64,000 nt of DNA from Thermoplasmataceae archaeon (GCA_038729425.1 JAVYSB010000004.1:62001-126000); one strand, 5' to 3'. Shown: positions 44,345 to 54,214, counted from the stretch's first letter. The notes: a model not told the origin generated them from the letters alone. A program made the numbers and translations.

Positions 44345-44827
44345 CTACTTTCTGTCACTCCTTTCAGGGATATCGGTAACAATACCTACCTGATCCTGAA
44401 AGTTCCCAGAACGCATTTCGTAAGTCATCTCCGGCAATGTGGACATCCTAGTGAAAACTATCTGGGCTATTGGCTTTCCAACTGTAATGACGACAGCCTC
44501 GTCGGAAGCGTTATAAAGGGTCAAGGTCAGCACCCCGCGAAAACCGGAATCTACAAGCCCAAAACTTCCTAAAATTCCCTTTCGGCAGAAAGACGACTTT
44601 AGCCATATCTGTCCGGTTATTCCCGATCTAATCCACAGTTTCTCCATTGTGGATATCCAGAAGAGTGTCTTGGGCGGGACCACGTCAATGTTGCCCTTTC
44701 CGCCCTGTATCTTCAGATCCCCAACGGTGAGGTCATATCCATTCGGGGTAAGCTGTTCAGGCCTGAAATCACTCACTATGAGTTCTCCGTTTGATACCAT
44801 CGATTTAATTTCCCTGTCTGAGATCAT
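44345..44827 (-). CDS. dcd: dCTP deaminase/dUTPase family protein
   Basis: 160 residues, trimeric dUTPase fold. The motifs LKSSFCRKGILGSFGLVDSGFRGVLTLTLYNAS include the metal/nucleotide loop SSFCRKG and the DSGFRG strand. The family usually has about 155-190 residues and either deaminates dCTP or cleaves dUTP, or both. The final short residues are GIVTDIPERSDRK. The exact activity cannot be decided from the visible motifs. Monocistronic. Confidence 0.82.
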   Translation of the reverse strand: MISDREIKSMVSNGELIVSDFRPEQLTPNGYDLTVGDLKIQGGKGNIDVVPPKTLFWISTMEKLWIRSGITGQIWLKSSFCRKGILGSFGLVDSGFRGVLTLTLYNASDEAVVITVGKPIAQIVFTRMSTLPEMTYEMRSGNFQDQVGIVTDIPERSDRK

Positions 44828-44889
44828 TCACCTACCACATGAAAAGGGTAGTAAATATTGTTCCGTTTAGACCATAAACCAATAATAGA

Positions 44890-46263
44890 TCAGATTTTGG
44901 GAACCCCGCTACCTTTCCACTCTCCAACGCCAAACCTGTTTAGCAGAACATATAGAACGATCGCAAGAACAAAGGAAACATAATAGCTAAGATCTACCCC
45001 GTTCAACGCAACAGCTATTGGGCCGTAAGGAAAACCAGAAGGAGCCATAAATGGAATGGAGGCAAGAAGCGCTACACAATATGATATTATACCAGAGAAA
45101 TTAAAACTCCTGAATTTCGCCTCAGAGAGTTTCCCGCCTCGATTTACGATGAAAAAGTCAGCTATCATCACTCCGAGCCACGGGGTAATCCAGTAGTCAA
45201 GAAGATAGAGGAATGTTTCGTAAGAGTAATTGAAACCATTGAGAGCAGAAATCAGGGAAAGTATCACCACTAAGGCGGACATTACAACAACCACTGTTAC
45301 CCTGTTTACTTTCAAGCCCGCGGCCTTGATAGACAGAGAATTTGAATAAAGATTGATCGAGTTTGCTGCAATCCCCCCAAGGACAACTCCAATCAGGCCA
45401 AGATCAACAAAATTTCCCATGATGGGAGACAGAGCCCTGAAAGGATTATCTGCGGAGGCCATTCCTGAACCAATAGCAACCAACATCCCCGTAATCTCAA
45501 GCCATAGAGACGCTGTAAAACCACCAATGAACGTGTAAGTGAACGTCCTGGATGGTTTCGTGGAGGAGCTTATGTATCTTGAGTAATCTGAAGCATATGG
45601 CCCCCAGCTCATTATGTAGGAAAAAGACAGGGCAAGAACCACGCCGAATTGGGTAAAGGTTGAAAACGACGCTGAGGGAGCATATGAGATGGTGAAATTC
45701 ATCTTTGCGAGGGAGAAATAAGTCACTACAACAAATAGTATTCCAAGAAGGTACGCCATTAAGTGTTCAAAACCATGAATGAATCGCTGCCCAAAGTATG
45801 CAGATAGCGCTACCACTGATGTGATAAGGATCACAGAGTAAACAAGGATTGCGCCATTTACCAGCAAACTTAGCGCAAACGCGGCAAGTATGGTATTAAT
45901 GGTCAACCATCCAGTAGTATTCACCCACTGAAGCAGGGACATAACCGTAGATCCCCTGCTGCCAAAGGACCGTTTTCCCGTGACCATCTGAGGCACGCGG
46001 GACTTAGGTCCAATGGAACTCATTAATCCAAGAAGGGATGCTCCCAGCAAATTACCAATAACAAGTGCAACCACTGTTGTATACACTCCAAAGCCCAAAG
46101 AAATTGGGATAAAGCCCAGAACGAAATCTCCAATAGTCAGATTGGACCCAAACCAAAGGAAAAACAGCGACGAGGGTTTTGGTCCCTTGGCATTTTCCGG
46201 AACGGCCTGGACATCAATTTTCTCCCTGAACCTTTCGCTCTCACCTAACACTTGTTCGGTCAC
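44890..46263 (-). CDS. NCS1 family nucleobase permease (cytosine/purine type)
   Basis: 457 residues, about 12 hydrophobic segments. WFGSNLTIGDFVLGFIPISLGF in the first helix, the region GPKSRVPQMVTGKRSFGSRG and SWGPYASDYSRYISS are NCS1 signatures. Imports cytosine, purines or related compounds with H+ or Na+. The N-terminus is cytoplasmic and helical. The upstream region 46264-46426 is shared with divergent scpB. Confidence 0.88.
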   Translation of the reverse strand: MTEQVLGESERFREKIDVQAVPENAKGPKPSSLFFLWFGSNLTIGDFVLGFIPISLGFGVYTTVVALVIGNLLGASLLGLMSSIGPKSRVPQMVTGKRSFGSRGSTVMSLLQWVNTTGWLTINTILAAFALSLLVNGAILVYSVILITSVVALSAYFGQRFIHGFEHLMAYLLGILFVVVTYFSLAKMNFTISYAPSASFSTFTQFGVVLALSFSYIMSWGPYASDYSRYISSSTKPSRTFTYTFIGGFTASLWLEITGMLVAIGSGMASADNPFRALSPIMGNFVDLGLIGVVLGGIAANSINLYSNSLSIKAAGLKVNRVTVVVVMSALVVILSLISALNGFNYSYETFLYLLDYWITPWLGVMIADFFIVNRGGKLSEAKFRSFNFSGIISYCVALLASIPFMAPSGFPYGPIAVALNGVDLSYYVSFVLAIVLYVLLNRFGVGEWKGSGVPKI

Positions 46264-46426
46264 AGTAAAGGGATACGCTCAGGATATAAAAAAATAGCCA
46301 TTGCTGCTCTCTCTTTATATAGTGGGCCAAACGGTGTCACTATACTCAACAAGCGATGCAAAAGGGGCAGATTTTCCACAGATAATAGAAGTCAAGGTTT
46401 TAATACGAATCACGTTTTTCATATAA

Positions 46427-46939
46427 GTGAACCAGACTCTCAAGGTTGAAGCAGTTCTTTATGCAAGTAATAAGCCATTAACTGTCAGGGATATTTCCGG
46501 GGTCCTTTCCATTCCTGCAAAAGAGGTGTCCAAGGAAATCAAGAAACTTTTGAGGGAGTATGATAAAGGGGAGACTTCAATTACTATTGTGAAAATCGGC
46601 AACAGATACAGAATGCAGTTGAGAGAGGATTACCTAGACATCGTGAATGCAGTTTCTGAACCAGAACTAACAAACCTAGAGCTTTCCGTGATGGGCTTTA
46701 TTGCAGCAAACCCATCCTGCCGTAGAGGAGATCTTAGGGATAAATTTGGGGACAGGTATGCAATCCCTCTTGAGAGACTGAAGGACATGAAATTGGTGCA
46801 TTCCAAAAGATACAGGAATACTGAAATCCTGACCACAGGAAAAAAGTTCTTCGAGTATTTTGGGATCGACAGAACAAGCCTGGAAAAAATGCTTGGGAAA
46901 AAGTCGAAACAGGGGATTGGGAGTGAATTTAATGAATAA
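46427..46939 (+). CDS. scpB: Segregation and condensation protein B
   Basis: 170 residues. Two winged-helix domains: LKVEAVLYASNKPLTVRDIS at the N-terminus and LTNLELSVMGFIAANPSCRRGDLRD in the second. ScpB binds ScpA and SMC as a chromosome condensation complex. No scpA or smc genes are in the window. The start is GTG 46427, about 25-30 bases after TATA-like ttttaatac (46397-46405), so leaderless. It overlaps purD by 8 bases. Confidence 0.9.
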   Translation: MNQTLKVEAVLYASNKPLTVRDISGVLSIPAKEVSKEIKKLLREYDKGETSITIVKIGNRYRMQLREDYLDIVNAVSEPELTNLELSVMGFIAANPSCRRGDLRDKFGDRYAIPLERLKDMKLVHSKRYRNTEILTTGKKFFEYFGIDRTSLEKMLGKKSKQGIGSEFNE

Positions 46940-48227
46940 AATACTTCTTGTTGGAGCTGGTGGAAGGGAAGATGCCATCGGTAGAAAACTCGTTGAAGGC
47001 GGGACACAGTTATATTGTGCAGCAAAGAACTTAAATCCATCGCTGAAGAAAATATCAAAAGAATACAAGGTAGTCAATGAGCTTGATTACCAGAGCATAA
47101 TTCAATTCGCAAAGGACATGGGTGTGGACCTGCTCTTCGTTGGTCCTGATCCTGTGCTGGATACCCCGCTTGTTGACACTGCCGAGGAATCTGGAATCTC
47201 GGTAGCATCGCCGTCCAGACAGGCTGCGAGGATAGAGACATCCAAGGAATACATGAGGGAATTCATAGGGAGAAATGGCATCCAAGGGAACATTTTTTCC
47301 AAGATATTCAGGGGGAAGCCCGAAGTGGCAGAATTCATGAGATCTGATGACAGAGAATTTGCCGTGAAACCAATAGGCCTAACAGGCGGGAAAGGAGTGA
47401 AAGTGATGGGGCTTCAACTTGACAGCAGAAGTTCCGCAATCGCTTATGCCCAGGAGGTAGTAGAAAAAGACGGGAAAGTATTGCTGGAAGAGAGAATATC
47501 CGGCGAGGAATTCTCACTGCAATTATTCTCAGACGGAAAACACGTATCCTCGATGCCGCTTGCGCAGGATTATAAACGCGCGTATGAAAACGATGTTGGC
47601 CCCAATACCGGTGGGATGGGATCGATCACGGACGCAGATCACAATTTGCCATTTATAAGCCCTGGTTGCAGGGATGAAGCACTGATTATAATGAGAAAGA
47701 TAGCGGAAGGGATGAGAAGAGAGGGTACACCGTTCCGTGGTATAATGTATGGGCAGTTCATGCAGGTTGGATCTGAGCCTAAAATAGTGGAGATAAACGC
47801 TAGATTTGCTGACCCCGAGGGAATAAACGTTCTTACTCTCCTGAGAGATGACCTCTCAGATATTCTATTCAGGATTGCAGGTTCGAACCTGAGAAGCAAT
47901 ATTGACTTCGAGTGCAAAGCTTCCACGCTTAAGTATATTGTTCCGATCGGTTACGGCTCCAACCCTCAGAAAGGGACGCTTCAAATTAATTTGTCAGGAT
48001 TGCCTGAAAACCTAAGCATTTATTATGCCGCTGTTTCAGGTACAATGGAACGGGTAGAAATGAGCAATTCCAGAGCCCTTGCAGTTATTGCAAAGGGTGA
48101 CACCATAGAGGAAGCATCAGACCTGGTGGAATCCAATCTGTTCAGGGTAAACGGCAATTACTATGTCCGTCATGATATAGGTTCTAGGAAATTCATGAAA
48201 GAAAAAGCGAAGTCGGTTGTTCACTGA
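46932..48227 (+). CDS. purD: Phosphoribosylamine-glycine ligase
   Basis: 431 residues, ATP-grasp. The start is ATG 46932 (MNKILLVGAGGREDAIGRKL), inside the end of scpB; a longer frame from 46860 is not real. Motifs LLFVGPDPVLDTPLVD, FAVKPIGLTGGKGVKVM (ATP-grasp lysines), YENDVGPNTGGMGS and EINARFADPEGIN are conserved. Makes GAR from phosphoribosylamine, glycine and ATP. The last 7 bases overlap the convergent EF-like gene. Confidence 0.95.
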   Translation: MNKILLVGAGGREDAIGRKLVEGGTQLYCAAKNLNPSLKKISKEYKVVNELDYQSIIQFAKDMGVDLLFVGPDPVLDTPLVDTAEESGISVASPSRQAARIETSKEYMREFIGRNGIQGNIFSKIFRGKPEVAEFMRSDDREFAVKPIGLTGGKGVKVMGLQLDSRSSAIAYAQEVVEKDGKVLLEERISGEEFSLQLFSDGKHVSSMPLAQDYKRAYENDVGPNTGGMGSITDADHNLPFISPGCRDEALIIMRKIAEGMRREGTPFRGIMYGQFMQVGSEPKIVEINARFADPEGINVLTLLRDDLSDILFRIAGSNLRSNIDFECKASTLKYIVPIGYGSNPQKGTLQINLSGLPENLSIYYAAVSGTMERVEMSNSRALAVIAKGDTIEEASDLVESNLFRVNGNYYVRHDIGSRKFMKEKAKSVVH

Positions 48228-49126
48228 GTCTTTATGGTACCAAGTATTCTTGGCACTGAGGTGTTGGAACAGACTGCAAGCTCAGTTCCTAAGGGGAAAA
48301 ATGGGCGATCTAGAGTTATTTCATCACCACTTCTGAAGCCCCTAGAGTACCTCATCTGATCACATAGGAATATTTCATTTCCACTTATATTCTTATTAGC
48401 TACACTTCTGTGGAAGCTTATGTTTCCGCTTATTCTGGTTAAAGCTGGGAGTTTTGTAGAAGTGAGCAGGAGCCCCCTCTCCATATCATCAACTTCTATA
48501 TTTTTTAGGCCCAGGCCAACCCTTGACCCTGTGGGTGCGTCATCGACGTCAACATCCTGCATCTGTATTGACCTCACCTGTACCTGTTTTTCTAATCCGG
48601 AGGCAAAGAGGTTCTGGTGCTTCGATACAGTCCCGCTCATGACAAAGCCAAGCGCAACAGTACCAACGCTCTTTACCTTGAAGAAATGGTCAACAATGAC
48701 CACGGTATCTCCATCCGGTCGTTTCATTGGAGACCCTGAAATATCGCTCATTAATTCCACGGGTGATCCCTTAAAGAACTTGTATTTTGATGCAACGGTG
48801 TTATCTATGAGCTTCCTGACAGTGGGCAACTTGCTTTCGTCCTTAAGCATAATGTAACCGTGCTGTTTTTTCATCAGGTCAAGGGAGATTATCACTTCCC
48901 CAAGGTCACGATTAATTTCGTCTATTCCGAGAATAACAACGTCCGCGGGAAACATTGAGTCCGTAAGTGAAGACATTTTTTCAGGGAATCTGGAAGGAAC
49001 GAGAAATGTCAGCACATTATCGCCATCCTTGCGGTTATAAAGTGTTATATCACTCTCTGTTCCTTTCTTCGCAACTTCTCTTATAATATCAGGAACGTTG
49101 TAGGCAAAAACGCTGATAGCCTTCAT
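48221..49126 (-). CDS. EF-Tu-like translational GTPase homologue without P-loop
   Basis: 301 residues. Residues about 140-220 form an EF-Tu-type domain II (VIVDHFFKVKSVGTVALGFVMSGTVSK and QVRSIQMQDVDVDDAPTGSRVG, shown in part), and the last 75 residues a domain III-like barrel. The N-terminal third has the length of a small G domain, but no GxxxxGKS/T and no NKxD box is visible. Similar EF-1A/SelB-like proteins with degenerate G domains occur in archaea, with unknown role, perhaps tRNA or ribosome binding without GTP hydrolysis. Monocistronic. Confidence 0.8.
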   Translation of the reverse strand: MKAISVFAYNVPDIIREVAKKGTESDITLYNRKDGDNVLTFLVPSRFPEKMSSLTDSMFPADVVILGIDEINRDLGEVIISLDLMKKQHGYIMLKDESKLPTVRKLIDNTVASKYKFFKGSPVELMSDISGSPMKRPDGDTVVIVDHFFKVKSVGTVALGFVMSGTVSKHQNLFASGLEKQVQVRSIQMQDVDVDDAPTGSRVGLGLKNIEVDDMERGLLLTSTKLPALTRISGNISFHRSVANKNISGNEIFLCDQMRYSRGFRSGDEITLDRPFFPLGTELAVCSNTSVPRILGTIKTQ

Positions 49127-49162
49127 AGAGATTTCAATATAGCCGATGAATATAAAAGGGTA

Positions 49163-50068
49163 TCAATTGTCTTTTCCGTCTATTTTCTCCCTTATTACAT
49201 TATAAAGAAGTTCTATGCAATAATCTTTGGTGTCTGGAAGCTCGGTCCGCACGTATCGAAGACCATGTTCACGAACTGAATTTCCAAATTCCAGGTCAAG
49301 ATCGTAAAGAACCTCAAGATGCGTGTACAGAAATCCAATAGGAACGGTAATTATCTTGGTCTTTCTGGCAGTTTCAACAGTTTTCAGTGCGTCATAAATG
49401 GACGGCTCTAGCCAGCTGTCCCCGTATTTCCCCCTGCTCTGGTATGCAGTTATATATTCGGTTATTCCTGACATTTCTGAAATCTTCCTGGCAGCGTCCT
49501 TAAAAGCCTGATCATAATCATTCTCATCAATGAGAGAATTCGGAAGGCTGTGGGCGGTGAACAGCACCAGCGACTCAGGCTCATTGAAAGTTTCCACTTT
49601 ATGAATGATATCAGCCCACATCCTTATGAATTCATCCCTGCCACTTATACCATTGACCACTGTGAGATTAGTCTGAGGCGCAATTCTCTCCACAATCGTC
49701 GTCAGAGGATCTACATAGGAATCAATTACATTGTGTGAAGGGAACGGGAAAAGGGGGACAGCAATAATGTCTCTGTAACCCTCTTCTGAAATATCCTTGA
49801 CGACCTCAGATATCCACGGTTTCCAGTGCTTATTTCCAAGGAAAATTCCTATGGTTTTCTCTTTCATTCTATTTTTAAGCTTTGATATCATTGAATCCAA
49901 AATTGCATTGGACGGGGAGATTGCATTAACCATTCTGTATTTCTCAGTGTTTTCATGAACCGCATACTCAGGGACAGGCCTGCCGTGGTAGATCCCCTGC
50001 AGATATGGATAAACATCATCCATGCTCGTTGGGCTTCCGTATGCCATGAGAAGAATTGCTGTTTTCAT
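49163..50068 (-). CDS. hemH: Ferrochelatase
   Basis: 301 residues. Inserts iron into protoporphyrin or coproporphyrin. LLMAYGSPTSMDDVYPYL at the N-terminus, LFTAHSLP with the metal His, TAYQSRGKYGDSWLEPS and HLEVLYDLDLEFG are the conserved sites. The start ATG overlaps the end of hemE by 4 bases (translational coupling). Sequence does not tell whether it is a coproporphyrin- or protoporphyrin-type enzyme. Confidence 0.93.
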   Translation of the reverse strand: MKTAILLMAYGSPTSMDDVYPYLQGIYHGRPVPEYAVHENTEKYRMVNAISPSNAILDSMISKLKNRMKEKTIGIFLGNKHWKPWISEVVKDISEEGYRDIIAVPLFPFPSHNVIDSYVDPLTTIVERIAPQTNLTVVNGISGRDEFIRMWADIIHKVETFNEPESLVLFTAHSLPNSLIDENDYDQAFKDAARKISEMSGITEYITAYQSRGKYGDSWLEPSIYDALKTVETARKTKIITVPIGFLYTHLEVLYDLDLEFGNSVREHGLRYVRTELPDTKDYCIELLYNVIREKIDGKDN

Positions 50069-51084
50069 GAACGTCGCCTGAAACTGTGCACCTCTTCAAC
50101 AATATATCTTAGGGTCTTAAAATCAGTGGTTGGAAGTACCCCGTGCCCAAGGTTAAAAATATAATCTTCTTTGCCAGAGATGTCATTCAGGATCATCCTG
50201 CTTTCGCGCAAGGCACTTTCTAAATTTGAAGCTGCAATCGCAGGGTCCAGATTCCCCTGGAGACCTACACTTCCGCCAGTTTCTCTCTCTATGCCGCTGA
50301 GCCTGGTCCTCCAATCTACACTCAGGAAATCAAACCCGCATTCCGAAGCAGGTCCCGCAAGGCCGCCACCCGATGTCGTGAAGTAAATGGTTTTTGTAAG
50401 GCCAGTAATTTCAGACGCAATTTCCTGAAGATACGGCTTAATCAGGTTAGTGAACTGGTAAGGCGAATAGAATCCAGCCCAACTATCAAAAATCTGTACG
50501 GCAACTGAACCTGCTGATATCTGAAGTTTTAGCAGGTCAATTACCATCTCGGTAAGCTTTGCCATATTCTCTTTAAACGAGGCTTCGTGTCGCAGTGCGT
50601 ACTTCTTGGTCATGGCAAGCTCACGGTCGGCGCCGTTCGCAACGACGTATGAAAGGAGTGTTACCGGTCCGCCGGCGAAGCCTATTACTGGTGTTTCTGG
50701 ATTGTGTTCACTGAATTTTTCTATTACTTTGTTCAGAGGATATTTCATCATTTTTCTATCAAATGTGTTGAGTTTCAGTTTTCCATCTGCTTCCCTCTGT
50801 CCGCTGAGCAACGGACCAACACTCTCCTGGAAATCCACTGAAATTCCCATGGATTCCAGGGGCAGTAGGATATCAAAGAAAACAATGGCTGCATCAACCC
50901 CGACTTTAGTTACAGGCTCTTTCATGATTTCAGCTGCAACTTCCGGATTTATGCAGATATCCTTTATTGACATCGTTTCTCTTGCCTTCATATAGCCGGG
51001 AAGATAACGGCCAGCCTGCCTCATGAACCATACTGGAATAGTATCGGGGATGTTCCCAAACATTAGTTTCCTAAAGGAGTTCAA
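50065..51084 (-). CDS. hemE: Uroporphyrinogen decarboxylase
   Basis: 339 residues. Decarboxylates uroporphyrinogen III to coproporphyrinogen III. The N-terminal signature PVWFMRQAGRYLPGY, AIVFFDILLPLESMG, FAGGPVTLLSY, FDSWAGFYSPYQF and LGHGVLPTTDF are all present. It is third in a same-strand run DUF309-asnS-hemE-hemH with gaps of 24, 34 and -4 bases. With HemH next to it, this supports a route to heme in an aerobic or facultative archaeon. Confidence 0.95.
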   Translation of the reverse strand: MNSFRKLMFGNIPDTIPVWFMRQAGRYLPGYMKARETMSIKDICINPEVAAEIMKEPVTKVGVDAAIVFFDILLPLESMGISVDFQESVGPLLSGQREADGKLKLNTFDRKMMKYPLNKVIEKFSEHNPETPVIGFAGGPVTLLSYVVANGADRELAMTKKYALRHEASFKENMAKLTEMVIDLLKLQISAGSVAVQIFDSWAGFYSPYQFTNLIKPYLQEIASEITGLTKTIYFTTSGGGLAGPASECGFDFLSVDWRTRLSGIERETGGSVGLQGNLDPAIAASNLESALRESRMILNDISGKEDYIFNLGHGVLPTTDFKTLRYIVEEVHSFRRRS

Positions 51085-51118
51085 AGGTCACCAGTCCTCA
51101 CGGATGAATGCAAACAAC

Positions 51119-52408
51119 TCAAGGTTTAGTCCTTCTGATTGTTCTGGGGAAGGGAATAGCATTCCTTATATTGTCAAGCTTGCAGATCCACATTATAGCC
51201 CTGTCTAGCCCAAGCCCGAATCCGGAATGCGGGATACTTCCGTACTTCCTGAGGTCTATATACCAGTAATATTCTTCAGGGTTCAGGTTGAATTCCTGCA
51301 TTCTTCCAAGTAACTCATTAAGATCCCAGATTCTCTCACTGCCGCCAATTATCTCACCGTATCCTTCAGGGGCCAGAAGGTCATGGCATAACAACTCTCC
51401 GGGGTTTTTGGGGTCCAGTCTGAAGTAGAATGTTTTAAGCTCTTTCGGATAGTGAGTAACGAAAACAGGGCGATCAAAATGAACCATAATCTGTTTTTCT
51501 TCATCAGATCCAAGGTCGTCTCCATATTTGATTGCCATCCCAAATTGTTGGGCTCTTTCTATCAATTCGGAATATTTCATCCTGAGGAACGGCTGCATCC
51601 AGTGCCTCAGGATCTCTGGATCCCTTCCTATTATGCCCAGTTCTTTTGTGTTTACTTCCAGAACACGCTGGATGATGAAATGAATCATTTTCTCCTCAAT
51701 GTCCATCATCTGGTCATTGTTTATCCAGGCCACCTCTGCTTCTCCGTGCCAGTATTCTGTTAGGTGCCTCCAGGTTCTAGACTTCTCAGCCCTAAAACTG
51801 GGAGATATGGTGAATACCTTTTCCAGCCCAAAGATCATTGTCTCAAGATAAAACTGGGCACTCTGGGTCAGGCTCACCTCTGTTCCGAAAAAAGGTACTT
51901 TGAAGAGAGTTCCTCCGCCTTCAGTGGCAGTGGATACCATGAAGGGGCATTGCACCTGGTAAAATCCTTCTGAATAGAAAAAATCGGCAAAAGCTTTGAA
52001 AACTGTGGATCTTACTTTCATAACAGCGGAAAACTCCTGACTCCTGAGCCAAAGATGCCGGTTGTCAAGCAGAAATTCCTCACCTTTATCCTTCGTGATG
52101 GGAAAAACATCGTTTTTCTGGTAAACCGTAAAATCTGAAACATCTATTTCGTAACCTGTGACTGCTCGCTCATCTCTCCTCACTTCTCCGGAAATCTCCA
52201 AGCTGCTTTCAATACCAAGGGAAGCAATGATCTTGAATTTTTCTTCACCAAGATTGCTGATACTGGCTACGGTCTGTATAATGCCGCTTGAATCTCTCAA
52301 AACAACAAAAGCTATCTTTCCGCTGCTTCTTGTCCTGTATACCCATCCCCTTACAGAAACGGTTTTGCCAACAAAACCACTGGAGAGGATATCACCTATT
52401 AAATGCAT
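51119..52408 (-). CDS. asnS: Asparaginyl-tRNA synthetase
   Basis: 429 residues, class IIb. An N-terminal OB fold ([23 protein letters not shown]) binds the anticodon. The catalytic domain shows motif 2 [25 protein letters not shown] and motif 3 [15 protein letters not shown]. The region [17 protein letters not shown] followed by [12 protein letters not shown] is typical of AsnRS rather than AspRS. Attaches asparagine to tRNA-Asn directly. Lies between DUF309 and hemE. Confidence 0.9.
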   Translation of the reverse strand: MHLIGDILSSGFVGKTVSVRGWVYRTRSSGKIAFVVLRDSSGIIQTVASISNLGEEKFKIIASLGIESSLEISGEVRRDERAVTGYEIDVSDFTVYQKNDVFPITKDKGEEFLLDNRHLWLRSQEFSAVMKVRSTVFKAFADFFYSEGFYQVQCPFMVSTATEGGGTLFKVPFFGTEVSLTQSAQFYLETMIFGLEKVFTISPSFRAEKSRTWRHLTEYWHGEAEVAWINNDQMMDIEEKMIHFIIQRVLEVNTKELGIIGRDPEILRHWMQPFLRMKYSELIERAQQFGMAIKYGDDLGSDEEKQIMVHFDRPVFVTHYPKELKTFYFRLDPKNPGELLCHDLLAPEGYGEIIGGSERIWDLNELLGRMQEFNLNPEEYYWYIDLRKYGSIPHSGFGLGLDRAIMWICKLDNIRNAIPFPRTIRRTKP

Positions 52409-52432
52409 CGTACGAGGAATAAGGAAGCGGTA

Positions 52433-53002
52433 TTATATTTTTGGAATGTTACTAGTTCTGGTAAAATCTAATGAATATGGATATCTGAAGTCTGCGATGA
52501 TAAGATTGTCAATAGGCAAAGAGTATTTCTGTTTAAAATTCTCCATGGCCTTTTGAAAAATGGTCATGGCAGTCTGGTATTCTCCCATCTGATATTTGAT
52601 CATTGATACTGCAAAATAGATCAGGTTCTGTATGTATTTCTTGTATTCTCCAGTGGTTGCTTTCCATAGGGACTCAAGAAGGATGTGAGATTCCCAGTAT
52701 CTCTCCTCTTCAAAAAGCGCCGATGCAGTATCTAGTATCTGTTCCCTGATAATCACTAACCCGCTGCTACCAAGTTTAGTCACGGTCTCTTCAGGCATGA
52801 GCTTTCTGATCAATAGGAGGGCGGAGCTTGACCTGAAAAAAGAAACCACCTTCGATGGTTCCATAGTTTCCAGATCTATTTCGAGGGAATCTGTGTGCCT
52901 CCTCACTATTATTTTCCTGGTAAGGTATCCTTCAATTCTCTCAAGGTCCGGTATACTTAATCTGGCGATTAAGAGCAGTATTCTGTGACCTTTTTGGATC
53001 AA
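52433..53002 (-). CDS. DUF309 family protein
   Basis: 189 residues. The C-terminal half contains the DUF309 pattern: ALFEEERYWESHILLESLWK, then KKYIQNLIYFAVSMIKYQMGE and AMTIFQKAMENF, a TPR-like helical hairpin. The usual HExLE is SHxLLE here. The N-terminal 90 residues are a separate domain (LLLIARLSIPDLERIEGYL). Function unknown. Same strand as asnS with 24 bases between. Confidence 0.8.
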   Translation of the reverse strand: MIQKGHRILLLIARLSIPDLERIEGYLTRKIIVRRHTDSLEIDLETMEPSKVVSFFRSSSALLLIRKLMPEETVTKLGSSGLVIIREQILDTASALFEEERYWESHILLESLWKATTGEYKKYIQNLIYFAVSMIKYQMGEYQTAMTIFQKAMENFKQKYSLPIDNLIIADFRYPYSLDFTRTSNIPKI

Positions 53003-53128
53003 CGACTTGGTATCTGGAACATCCTATTATAAATTGACAATGAGATACTGACCCGATCGTAAGAATATTATTGAACAAATAACTTATCTTCTTGCTTAAC
53101 TGATCTGGTAGCGAAGGATGATCTGACT

Positions 53129-53878
53129 ATGAAACTAAAAATTAGTGTGAAGAACCTGAAAGAAGTTGCTGACCTGCTCAATACAATCGTTAGCGAAGCT
53201 AAATTTTCATTCAAAAAAGATGGGGTTATAATCAAGGCGGTGGACCCTGCTCACGTTGCTATGGTTAGCCTGGAAATCCCGACAGACGTATTCGAAATGT
53301 ACGAACTGGATCAGGAGGAAGAGATCTCCCTTGATATTGAGCGCCTCAAGTCAATTCTGAAGCTGGCAAATTCTGGGGACGTGATCACTGTGTACAAGGA
53401 GAAAGAGCGGCTGAAGTTCGAGATCGGCACAATAATAAAAACACTATCTCTGCTCGATAACAATAGCATAACAACACCACGGGTACCTCAGGTAAGTTCT
53501 GAAAGCTACGTAGTGCTTCCAAAATTCGAGCTTGAGAAGGGGCTTAAGGCTGCTGAAGATGTTTCCGATTCCATCAGGCTCACGCTCAGCTCAAACGATT
53601 TCAGGGCTAGATCCCTATCAGACACGGAGGAATCTGAAATGGTACTTTCCCGGGAACTCCTCAAGGAAATAAAATGCGAGGAGTCAGTTAAAAGCTCCTA
53701 TCCACTAGACTATCTCCTCAAGCTCGTGAAGTCGTTGTCCAGCACGGACTCCCTGAAAATGAGTTTCAAGGATGACTACCCCCTCACATTAGATTTCGAG
53801 TTTGGCCAACCGGCAAAAGGATCTGTTGGATCTTACATTAAAGGCGTATTTTTGCTGGCGCCAAGAATGGAACAATAA
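53129..53878 (+). CDS. pcn: DNA polymerase sliding clamp PCNA
   Basis: 249 residues, the normal length. Two clamp domains; KLKISVKNLKEVADLLNTIV at the start, VDPAHVAMVSLEIP, the interdomain region TPRVPQVSSESYV and the C-terminal LLAPRMEQ. Forms the homotrimeric ring that tethers replication and repair enzymes. Monocistronic; its stop lies 6 bases before the convergent tRNA-Arg. Confidence 0.97.
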   Translation: MKLKISVKNLKEVADLLNTIVSEAKFSFKKDGVIIKAVDPAHVAMVSLEIPTDVFEMYELDQEEEISLDIERLKSILKLANSGDVITVYKEKERLKFEIGTIIKTLSLLDNNSITTPRVPQVSSESYVVLPKFELEKGLKAAEDVSDSIRLTLSSNDFRARSLSDTEESEMVLSRELLKEIKCEESVKSSYPLDYLLKLVKSLSSTDSLKMSFKDDYPLTLDFEFGQPAKGSVGSYIKGVFLLAPRMEQ

Positions 53879-53884
53879 ATAAAG

Positions 53885-53959
53885 CGGGCGCGGGGGGATT
53901 CGGACCCCCGTTCTACAGCTTAGGAGGCTGTTGCCATATCCAGACTAGGCCACGCGCCC
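53885..53959 (-). tRNA. tRNA-Arg (anticodon CCT)
   Basis: 75 bases. Acceptor GGGCGCG/CGCGCCC is perfect. The anticodon stem ACAGC/GCTGT encloses loop CTCCTAA, anticodon CCT, decoding AGG. T-stem CGGGG or GGGGG pairs with CCCCC around TCCGAAT, and the discriminator is G. No CCA is encoded. gttttaattgc on the minus strand near 53990-54000 may be its TATA. It reads AGG, the frequent arginine codon of these genes. Confidence 0.95.
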
Positions 53960-54079
53960 ATGCACGATTAACGGCTTCTAATCCAAAAGCAATTAAAACC
54001 GCTCAGTTTCTTTGGGAAATTATCCTGCGCTATAAAATATTTCTTCATACGAGCATACCTCCATTCCAAAAACATGAAA

Positions 54080-54150
54080 TGCACAAATAGCGAATGTGCT
54101 CGTCAGCCTCTAAGCGGACTCATTTTGTGCAACAACCCTCGCAGAGGGTT
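54080..54150 (+). ncRNA. Candidate structured RNA, H/ACA-like
   Basis: TGCACAAA (54080-54087) pairs perfectly with TTTGTGCA (54124-54131), and ACA follows directly at 54132-54134, as at the foot of an archaeal H/ACA guide RNA hairpin. A second perfect stem, AACCCTC (54134-54140) with GAGGGTT (54144-54150), closes a 3-base loop. The inner part has only weak pairing (GTC/GAC). No protein frame covers it. It could be a guide RNA or only a chance pair of stems upstream of queD. Confidence 0.35.
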
Positions 54151-54214
54151 CGATGGCAACATGATCTGAAGACCGGATAGTCAACGATTAATATTCAGTT
54201 CCGCATACCAGTGT

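Noticed and set aside
48221-49126. Selenocysteine-specific factor SelB
   Set aside because: No P-loop and no SelB-type domain IV; no sign of selenoprotein genes.
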